A program made the position numbers and the translations under genes. Shown piece after piece: positions 1 to 5,870 of a stretch of DNA of 32,311 nucleotides. Where the stretch lies: NCBI GenBank assembly GCA_002780895.1, contig PEUB01000009.1, positions 1 through 32,311 of the forward strand, written 5' to 3'. The DNA is from Nitrospirae bacterium CG02_land_8_20_14_3_00_41_53. GTDB taxonomy: Bacteria > Nitrospirota > Thermodesulfovibrionia > Thermodesulfovibrionales > SM23-35. The notes under the pieces were generated by a model. It worked only from the letters and a program-made list of their open reading frames with translations, made no database searches and had not been told where the DNA came from. Every line of letters begins with the position of its first letter. Position 1 is the first letter of the stretch.

Positions 1-102
1 GAAAAGATAGACCGGATAATCTCCGACCACATCTCATCCATCACAAGCCAGAAGTTACAGAACAAGATTCTACAAAAGTTGCAAGGGGAATTGTTTGGAT
101 AG
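1..102 (+). CDS. C-terminal end of an unknown protein (partial)
   Basis: An open frame runs from base 1 to a TAG at 100-102 and encodes the last 33 residues of a protein that begins outside the window. The tail is rich in I, Q, K and L (it ends LQKLQGELFG), which fits an amphipathic helix. I do not recognise the family. It sits upstream of the promoter at 154-183, so it is probably not part of the operon that follows. Nothing more can be said from this fragment. Confidence 0.45.
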   Translation, partial: EKIDRIISDHISSITSQKLQNKILQKLQGELFG

Positions 103-130
103 GGTTTAGTAAACACGAATTCTGACCTTA

Positions 131-146
131 TGTAAAATATTTTACA
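131..146. promoter_or_regulatory. Operator O1, 16-bp perfect palindrome
   Basis: TGTAAAATATTTTACA is its own reverse complement. The same 16 bases recur at 162-177, with 31 bp between starts, which is about three helical turns and places both copies on one DNA face. O1 lies just upstream of the -35 element. The likely ligand is the HTH protein encoded at 561-1397, as in autoregulated toxin-antitoxin operons; that link is inference. Confidence 0.75.
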
Positions 147-153
147 AAATCTC

Positions 154-183
154 TTGACAAATGTAAAATATTTTACATATACT
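154..183 (+). promoter_or_regulatory. Sigma-70-type promoter of the four-gene operon
   Basis: TTGACA at 154-159 and TATACT at 178-183 are separated by 18 bp. The -35 is a perfect consensus match and the -10 matches 5 of 6. The spacer is almost entirely occupied by the second palindrome (162-177), so a bound repressor would exclude RNA polymerase. The first gene starts at 253, giving a leader of roughly 60 nt. Confidence 0.75.
162..177. promoter_or_regulatory. Operator O2, identical palindrome inside the promoter spacer
   Basis: This is the second exact copy of TGTAAAATATTTTACA; the symmetry extends one more base on each side (A at 161, T at 178). It fills the gap between the -35 and -10 elements, the classic position for repression by steric exclusion. 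Confidence 0.75.
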
Positions 184-252
184 TTCTTATGGCGTTATTT
201 TCTATTTACACCCCTGAATTTTTAGAATGTAGCTGCGGGTATGGAATTTTAA

Positions 253-549
253 ATGACCTTAGAAGAAATACAGTTACTAGTATTAAAGGGTAGATACAAC
301 TATTCTGATAAGGTCAGAACTTTCATAGAAGAAGGCTGGTATTCAGAAGAAGATTTGGAGTGTTGCCTTAGAAATGCTACTAAAATCCAAAAAGTCGAGA
401 AAGATGAATTAAAAACCTCAGTTGACGAAAAGAAGTATGTGATTTTTGGAAAGGATATACATGGATGTGTATTCTATACGTGCGGAAAGGTAAAAAAAGA
501 CGATGAAGGCAAACTATATTTTTTTATTACAGCACATAAAGCAGATTAA
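253..549 (+). CDS. DUF4258/MqsR-like small protein, putative toxin
   Basis: This 98-aa protein opens with a helical part (TLEEIQLLVLKGRYNYSDKV) and ends with a beta-rich block, residues 59-95, in which KKYVIFGKDIHG and KLYFFITAHK match the usual DUF4258 pattern (a strand, GKD, a strand, then ITA near the end). DUF4258 proteins are small RelE/MqsR-fold proteins commonly paired with MqsA-type zinc-finger antitoxins, and that is exactly the next gene here. The likely role is a ribosome-dependent or free mRNA interferase, but activity cannot be read from the sequence. The start ATG has only a weak Shine-Dalgarno. The gene is first in an operon with a strong operator-laden promoter, and the toxin-first order is the one seen in mqsRA. 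Confidence 0.7.
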   Translation: MTLEEIQLLVLKGRYNYSDKVRTFIEEGWYSEEDLECCLRNATKIQKVEKDELKTSVDEKKYVIFGKDIHGCVFYTCGKVKKDDEGKLYFFITAHKAD

Positions 550-560
550 AGGTGAGAACA

Positions 561-1397
561 ATGTTTAATTATATTTGTGAGGAATGTGGTAAGGGAACTG
601 TAAAAAAGAAGGTTTTTGAAAATTATCAAACAAAAATTAAAGGGTATCCTTTTGTTGTTGATAAGGCTGTAATCGGTGTTTGTGATCAGTGTGGGGCAAG
701 GCATTTTGACGCAAATGAAACAAAACGCTGGGAAGAACTTTATAACAAGAATTTAGAATTAAAACACATTTCACTATTATCCGATGAAATCGAGGCAGTA
801 AGGAAATCTTTGGGCCTTTCGATGGAAGATTTTGCCTATCTTATTGGATGTACTCGTCAATCGATTTATAATTGGGAGAAAAAAGACAGAGAGAAACCAC
901 AATCTAGGATGGCTGATTTACTTATAAAACTTGTTCGCCTTTCCTTCAAGGGTGAAAAAGTAGATGTTATAAGTTTTCTTGTCGATGAAGCTAAAAAATT
1001 AGGAATTATAATACAAACAGGCAAAGCATTTGCTCTTGCAAATAATATAATCCCTCTTAATGTTAAAAGGGTTCCTCAGAACTATTTTCAGGAATCACAA
1101 AAAAATCTCCGGTTAGCTGCAAAAGTACTTGAGGAAAAAGAACTGACAATAGCTGAATCATCAAGCCAAGAGTTGATTGGCATTTTACGTTATGATTATA
1201 AGACAGCTGATTTATCTTTAGAGATAATAAAAGATACATTTGGATTAAGAAAAGTAGATGTTGAACTTATAACAGCTGACGATAAACACTTTATAAAACA
1301 AAACGTGAAATTTAAAGATAATTGCATTTTATTGATCTCTGCTACGGAATATACAGAAAACAAGGTGAAAGAAATTTTTTTAAAGCCAAGAGCTTGA
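561..1397 (+). CDS. MqsA-like zinc-finger/HTH protein with long C-terminal extension
   Basis: The 278-aa product begins with a zinc-binding module: C6-x2-C9 and C41-x2-C44, the YgiT/MqsA arrangement. An XRE-type helix-turn-helix follows at about residues 76-110 (LGLSMEDFAYLIGCTRQSIY, then NWE). Classical MqsA ends near residue 130. Here about 145 further residues (135-278) continue as a mixed alpha/beta region I do not recognise, ending in beta-rich ISATEYTENKVKEIF. I chose ATG 561 over GTG 552 because AAAGGTGAG at 548-556 is well placed for it. It lies 11 bp after the DUF4258 gene and 15 bp before the protease/RNase gene. It probably neutralises the DUF4258 protein and binds the two upstream palindromes. 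The extra domain could sense a signal or contact the protease; this is inference. Confidence 0.8.
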   Translation: MFNYICEECGKGTVKKKVFENYQTKIKGYPFVVDKAVIGVCDQCGARHFDANETKRWEELYNKNLELKHISLLSDEIEAVRKSLGLSMEDFAYLIGCTRQSIYNWEKKDREKPQSRMADLLIKLVRLSFKGEKVDVISFLVDEAKKLGIIIQTGKAFALANNIIPLNVKRVPQNYFQESQKNLRLAAKVLEEKELTIAESSSQELIGILRYDYKTADLSLEIIKDTFGLRKVDVELITADDKHFIKQNVKFKDNCILLISATEYTENKVKEIFLKPRA

Positions 1398-1412
1398 GCG
1401 AAAGGTCCCAAA

Positions 1413-3752
1413 ATGGGTAATGAAGGTCATGTGGAAAGATTAAAAGGACTGAAAAGGCTTCTACGTGAAGCCCTTATTTTGCCTCCTACGTTTGCGAAGG
1501 GACAAGAAGTTCAACAAGTAGATGAGCATTTTCAGGATATCTGCAGATTAGTTTTCACTGATGATTATTATCTTCATATATGGGATGAAGGAGCACTTAA
1601 TCAATTACTGGAATTTTTCAAAGTGAAATCGCCTAAACAAACAGTATATGGAGATTGTCTCGCAAAACTTTCAGAGCGTAAGACTTTTGTTCAAAAAGCG
1701 AATGAACTTTTTTTCTCCATAATTAGCAAAGAATTTCCTATAGAGGAAGTTTGCAAGAGGCTATCTACATTTACCAAAATTGATGAATCAGCTTCTTTGA
1801 AACTTCAGGCTTCCAACCATTTCCAGGACATTAGAGTGACTAAGTTTCCTGCCTCTGAAAAGATTGAAGCTTTTATTGAACATCTTATACAGGATATAGG
1901 CGTCAATTTCGGAAAGGTAGAAGAAGATTTGAGACAGGTTATCACCTCTATGAAAACACAAGAAGCCCCAGGAAGGGTAAATGCACTTATGGTTAATGCC
2001 CAAAGCAATGTAGGTATTCTCGTTCCATTATCAATTCGCCTTCAACATGGAAGGGGTGAAGTAAATTGCCTTGTATCTGGTAGTGACGATTTTAAAACAG
2101 CAATAGATAGGGCCAGGCATTCACTACTCAGCAATGGTTTTCTCAGTAGCACAGATGATGTAGTATATTCTTTAGATATTACTGAGGCAAACTACAGCGG
2201 AGATTCTATAGCTTTGGCAGCTGCTATTGCAATGTATGCTGCTGCAACAAATCAGCCAGTTGACCCTTATACAACTTTTACAGGTGATATAAACCTCGAT
2301 GGCAATCGGTACAAGATTGCATCTATTAAAGGGATTCGCCCTAAACTCGATGCCGCTTTACAGAACGGATGCCGGCGTATTTTTGTCCCCAAACAGAATC
2401 AGACAGAAGTTAGCGCTGATTATGCTAAAAAATTGCAGATTGTCTATGTTAGTGATATTACAGATGTATTACTGAAATTACAGACTACTCTTGAACCTAT
2501 CCCTGGCGACACACTCCAAATAAGAAAAATTAACCTTTTACAAGCGCATTGTCAGGATAAAGGCTGGGACTTATCACAGCCCCAATCCATTCAAGATGGC
2601 TTGCAATTTACTATATCTCCTCTTCATCCACCGGAGCTTAAGATTAATATCTATAATACTGGAGCCCATTCCCCAAAAAAACATGAAAAATCTGATTTCC
2701 AAGAATTATTAAATGAGTGGTCAGTTCTCGATCAATCAAAAATTCCTATCCAGAAAGTTAATGTAACTTTTTTAATCAAAGACGCTGAACTTAGAACACA
2801 GATAAGAGAACGATTAGATAGCTTAAAACCAGAAAGCCGGCAAGAGCAGCACTGTGAATATTCTTATCGTTTTGAAGACGGCAAGGAAAATCTTGTCATA
2901 AAGCAATATACAACTGGGAAATTACTACTTCAAGGTAATGCCGGAAATTTATATAAAAAAATTCTCGATATTATTATCCCTTTATATAATTTAAAGAATC
3001 CAAAGGCACAGATATCTACTGGAGATTACTTAAAATATGAAACTAAGGAAGACACGTCTGTAAAAAAAGGGCTTTTAAAAACACCCGAAGCTAATATCCC
3101 GTTCCCTCATATCGGCACAGATGAGTCAGGAAAAGGAGATTATTTTGGTCCTATGGTTATTGCCGGCATTTGGTTAGATGAATCCACTAAAGCAAAGCTT
3201 GAAGTCATAGGGATTAAAGATTCTAAACTCCTTTCTGATAAACGCTGCCGGGAGTTGGCAACAAAAATTCGAGAGATATGTAATGGGAAATTTGAAGAAA
3301 TCGAAATACCACCTGAACGATACAATGAATTATATGACCAGTTTAAAAAAGAGGGTAAAAATCTTAATCATCTTCTTGCCTGGGGTCATGCTCGGGCTAT
3401 TGAAAGCCTTCTCGGAAGACAGCCATGTTCTCATGCTGTTGCTGATCAGTTTGGTGATGAAAAGTTTATACTTTCCAAGCTTATGGAAAAAGGTAAAGGA
3501 TTAGAACTCGTCCAAATCCCAAAAGGTGAACGTTACATTGCAGTAGCAGCAGCTTCTATCTTAGCTCGTGATCGGTTTTTGTCTCGTATGGAAATGTTGA
3601 GTCAAGAATATGGCATCGTTTTACCAAAAGGAGCATCTGATATGGTTGTTCAACCTGCCCGGTTAATTGTTGAGAGAAAAGGTATTGGTGAACTTAAAAA
3701 AGTCGCCAAGCTTCATCATAAAACAACACAAAAAGTTTTAGAAAAAGCTTAA
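1413..3752 (+). CDS. Lon-type (S16) protease domain fused to RNase HIII
   Basis: This 779-aa protein carries two enzymes. Residues 1-180 are helical and unrecognised; there is no AAA+ ATPase domain. Residues 185-355 match the Lon proteolytic domain: YSGDSIALAAAIAM holds the nucleophile Ser265, and GIRPKLDAALQNG followed by RIFVPKQN holds the partner Lys311. Residues 400-525 look like the TBP-like substrate-binding part of RNase HIII, with two similar strands (INIYNTGAHSP and IKQYTTGKLLLQG). Residues 565-775 are the RNase HIII catalytic domain: GTDESGKGDYFGP with Asp570 and Glu571, IKDSKLL, VADQFG with Asp678, and VAAASILARD. RNase HIII cuts RNA in RNA:DNA hybrids; S16 domains cleave protein by a Ser-Lys dyad. 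AAAGG at 1401-1405 supports the start. The next gene begins 2 bp downstream. All key residues are present, so both activities may be live. Fusion with RNase HIII is not known to me. Confidence 0.85.
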   Translation: MGNEGHVERLKGLKRLLREALILPPTFAKGQEVQQVDEHFQDICRLVFTDDYYLHIWDEGALNQLLEFFKVKSPKQTVYGDCLAKLSERKTFVQKANELFFSIISKEFPIEEVCKRLSTFTKIDESASLKLQASNHFQDIRVTKFPASEKIEAFIEHLIQDIGVNFGKVEEDLRQVITSMKTQEAPGRVNALMVNAQSNVGILVPLSIRLQHGRGEVNCLVSGSDDFKTAIDRARHSLLSNGFLSSTDDVVYSLDITEANYSGDSIALAAAIAMYAAATNQPVDPYTTFTGDINLDGNRYKIASIKGIRPKLDAALQNGCRRIFVPKQNQTEVSADYAKKLQIVYVSDITDVLLKLQTTLEPIPGDTLQIRKINLLQAHCQDKGWDLSQPQSIQDGLQFTISPLHPPELKINIYNTGAHSPKKHEKSDFQELLNEWSVLDQSKIPIQKVNVTFLIKDAELRTQIRERLDSLKPESRQEQHCEYSYRFEDGKENLVIKQYTTGKLLLQGNAGNLYKKILDIIIPLYNLKNPKAQISTGDYLKYETKEDTSVKKGLLKTPEANIPFPHIGTDESGKGDYFGPMVIAGIWLDESTKAKLEVIGIKDSKLLSDKRCRELATKIREICNGKFEEIEIPPERYNELYDQFKKEGKNLNHLLAWGHARAIESLLGRQPCSHAVADQFGDEKFILSKLMEKGKGLELVQIPKGERYIAVAAASILARDRFLSRMEMLSQEYGIVLPKGASDMVVQPARLIVERKGIGELKKVAKLHHKTTQKVLEKA

Positions 3753-3754
3753 AT

Positions 3755-5077
3755 ATGGAACAAGACGTTGCTATTAACCAGATAGACGAAAAAAAATTAC
3801 TCGAAAAAGCAGAAGATTTGAAGGACAGTGAAAGGTGGCGAGAAATAATTTCCCTCTTGAGTCCATACCATCAAGCAGGTAAGCTTTCCATCGAGGGATT
3901 AAAGATAATTGGCCATAGTTACTCACGGAATAAAGATTACGATAAAGCTATAGGTATCTATCAAGACTTGTCTCAAAAACAGCCTCTTGAAGCAATATGG
4001 CCTTATTGCCTTGCATACCAGTTTCGAGGTAAAGAGGATTTTAAATCCGCAATTGAAGCTTATGAAAAATGTCTGGGAATATATCCAAGATGGCTTAAAG
4101 TTTTTTCTGAATTAGCAAGGCTTTATAAAGAAGTTGGGTCAGTTGAAAAGGCTCTTAAAACTTGTCGAGATGGCATTCAAATATACAAAACTATGACGCC
4201 TGATCGTCAGAAGGAATTTGCAGTAATTTATTCAAAACTCTGCACGATGGCAGCAAAACTTATATGTCCTGTTGAAAACAGAATCAAAGCCGATATGGAT
4301 GAAGCAGAGTATCTATTTAAAGAAAGTATTAACGCAGACCTCCAAAATGCTGAGACATGGTATCGTCTTGGGGACTTTCTCTTAAAAGCAGGTAACCCTG
4401 ATGAAGCTATTCAGTATTTACAAAAAGCAGAATCACTGGCTCCGAAAAAAGAATATATCCCTCACAAAATTGCCCAAGCCTATCTCAAAAAGGGTGATCC
4501 AGATCAAGCGCTAAAAGTTTATGAAGCAATCCCTCACTATAAAAGGACGCCTTATATATTACATGGAATAGCTGAATGCCTGATTAATAAAGGAGAGCTA
4601 AAAGAGGGCGCATACCATCTTTACGTAGCGGCTCAACGAGAACCAGAAAAATGGTATCACCTTAGAGATTTAGGCTTGGCACTCGCTCAACTGGGAGATC
4701 GTGATCAGGCAATTGAAAACCTTGATAAAGCCAATCAGTTATATAAAAAGGAAAAAGGAAAGGATTTCAATAAAATTCTTGCTAAGATTGAGGAACTAAA
4801 AGAAATATCCAAAGGGGAACGTATTATTTTTGAAAACCCTGACACGTCTGTTACAACTATTTCCTATGGTGTCGTCACTAAGTATAATTCTGAAAGAGGC
4901 TTTGGTTTTATTAAAGATAACAATGATGGGGAAAATGTTTTCTTTCATATCAGCAAAGTTAAAAACCGCATGGGAATAGAGCCTTCGCCTGGATTACACG
5001 TGAAATTCGTAAAAGAAATAGGAGAAAAAGGTCCCCAAGCATCCAAAGTATGGGTGACTACAAACAATGATAAATAA
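3755..5077 (+). CDS. TPR-repeat protein with C-terminal cold-shock domain
   Basis: Residues 1-345 of this 440-aa protein are a run of tetratricopeptide-like helical hairpins; clear units include AETWYRLGDFLLKAGNPDEA and KWYHLRDLGLALAQLGDRDQ. Residues 370-435 form a cold-shock (OB-fold) domain, with RNP1-like RGFGFI at 381-386 and RNP2-like VFFHI at 395-399, which bind single-stranded RNA or DNA. No signal peptide or membrane segment is seen, so it should be cytoplasmic. Its ATG lies 2 bp after the protease/RNase HIII stop, implying translational coupling and a shared job, plausibly bringing RNA or partner proteins to the fusion enzyme. The pairing of domains is clear; the role is inference. 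Confidence 0.85.
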   Translation: MEQDVAINQIDEKKLLEKAEDLKDSERWREIISLLSPYHQAGKLSIEGLKIIGHSYSRNKDYDKAIGIYQDLSQKQPLEAIWPYCLAYQFRGKEDFKSAIEAYEKCLGIYPRWLKVFSELARLYKEVGSVEKALKTCRDGIQIYKTMTPDRQKEFAVIYSKLCTMAAKLICPVENRIKADMDEAEYLFKESINADLQNAETWYRLGDFLLKAGNPDEAIQYLQKAESLAPKKEYIPHKIAQAYLKKGDPDQALKVYEAIPHYKRTPYILHGIAECLINKGELKEGAYHLYVAAQREPEKWYHLRDLGLALAQLGDRDQAIENLDKANQLYKKEKGKDFNKILAKIEELKEISKGERIIFENPDTSVTTISYGVVTKYNSERGFGFIKDNNDGENVFFHISKVKNRMGIEPSPGLHVKFVKEIGEKGPQASKVWVTTNNDK

Positions 5078-5113
5078 GTTGTTTTCTGTGACCCTGATAC
5101 AGGTAGCAAATTG

Positions 5114-5221
5114 ATGGAAGACCTTAGTTGCCATACAACGCATGTCGAAATTAGATTGTGGGATAAAGAAGGCATCTACCCTTGTACTTTTGAAGAAAAT
5201 TGGGAAGCATATTGCAAATAA
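5114..5221 (+). CDS. Possible 35-aa small ORF after the TPR/cold-shock gene
   Basis: The frame of the preceding gene stays open for 47 codons beyond its TAA at 5075-5077, until TAA 5219-5221. An ATG at 5114 would give a 35-aa peptide rich in W, C, H and E (EIRLWDKEGIYPCTF). There is no convincing ribosome binding site. It could be a small protein, a decayed 3' end of a once-longer gene, or chance. I do not recognise it. Confidence 0.2.
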   Translation: MEDLSCHTTHVEIRLWDKEGIYPCTFEENWEAYCK

Positions 5222-5261
5222 GATCGATTCCATTTAAGATTTCAGCGCGCAGCAAAACTTT

Positions 5262-5280
5262 ATGCCCTGACGCCGGGCAT
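5262..5280. repeat. Short inverted repeat (hairpin)
   Basis: ATGCCC (5262-5267) and GGGCAT (5275-5280) pair across a 7-nt loop. It lies between the four-gene operon and the DUF4258/DUF2283 pair. No T-run follows at once, so it is a weak terminator candidate at best. Confidence 0.35.
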
Positions 5281-5329
5281 TCTGGATAAGGTTTTTAATA
5301 AAAAGTTGTAAGAAAAGGCATGATTTAGA

Positions 5330-5611
5330 ATGCAAATAAAATATTCAAAACATCTTAAAACGAGACTTATCTTAAGGAAGATCGACTATGATCTGCCTCA
5401 ACAAATCTTTGAAAAGGCAGAGGAAAGATTCATGGATACTTTAACAGGGCATTCAATAGCAGTGGCTAAAGTTGTAATATATGACAAGGAGCGGGATGTC
5501 ATGGTAGCATATAAGCATGAAGAAGTAGATGTTAGACTTCTGACAATACATCCTTTAAAAGAGGGACAGAAAGATAATAGAGTAAAAACAAGCAGGTGGA
5601 GGAGGCTTTAA
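5330..5611 (+). CDS. DUF4258-family small protein (putative toxin-like partner)
   Basis: The 93-aa protein reads YSKHLKTRLILRKIDYDLPQ, then IFEKAEERFMDT, then KVVIYDKERDVMVAYKHEEV: the start, helical signal and two late strands of DUF4258-like/RelE-type small proteins. DUF4258 genes are often followed by DUF2283 genes, as here. The stop TAA overlaps the next ATG by one base (TAATG at 5609-5613), so translation is coupled. The C-terminal end is basic (KTSRWRRL). An active nuclease role is not established for this pair, so I call it toxin-like only. It is unrelated in sequence to the DUF4258 gene at 253. Confidence 0.65.
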   Translation: MQIKYSKHLKTRLILRKIDYDLPQQIFEKAEERFMDTLTGHSIAVAKVVIYDKERDVMVAYKHEEVDVRLLTIHPLKEGQKDNRVKTSRWRRL

Positions 5612-5820
5612 TGGATGATTTTAAGGTCTTTTATGATGATGAAGAAGATATTCTCTATCTCGCAAAAGAGGGAGAAGAAGCAGAGGTTGTAGAACTTTCT
5701 CCTGGAGTTAACATGGAGCTTGATGGCAATGGAAATCTTATAGGTGTAGAACTTTTTCAGGCATCGCGTATGTTTAAGGATGTGCTTAAATTAATGGAAA
5801 AGAGGCTTCAAGTTGCATAA
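5611..5820 (+). CDS. DUF2283 domain protein
   Basis: The 69-aa protein MDDFKVFYDDEEDILYLAKE carries the DUF2283 pattern: YD.e.DiLYl at the start, an E-rich strand, then PGVNMELDGNGNLIGVELF, which matches the family's usual D.dG.lvGiEil motif. The ATG at 5611 is preceded by GGAGGAGG (5598-5605) at good spacing, which decides against an in-frame GTG at 5596. It overlaps the DUF4258 gene by one base. It is acidic, which fits an antitoxin-like partner for the basic DUF4258 product; that role is inference. Confidence 0.75.
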   Translation: MDDFKVFYDDEEDILYLAKEGEEAEVVELSPGVNMELDGNGNLIGVELFQASRMFKDVLKLMEKRLQVA

Positions 5821-5870
5821 CTACCAAGGATTTTTATCAGCAACAGAGGCGCTATCTTTATTTCCCAACT

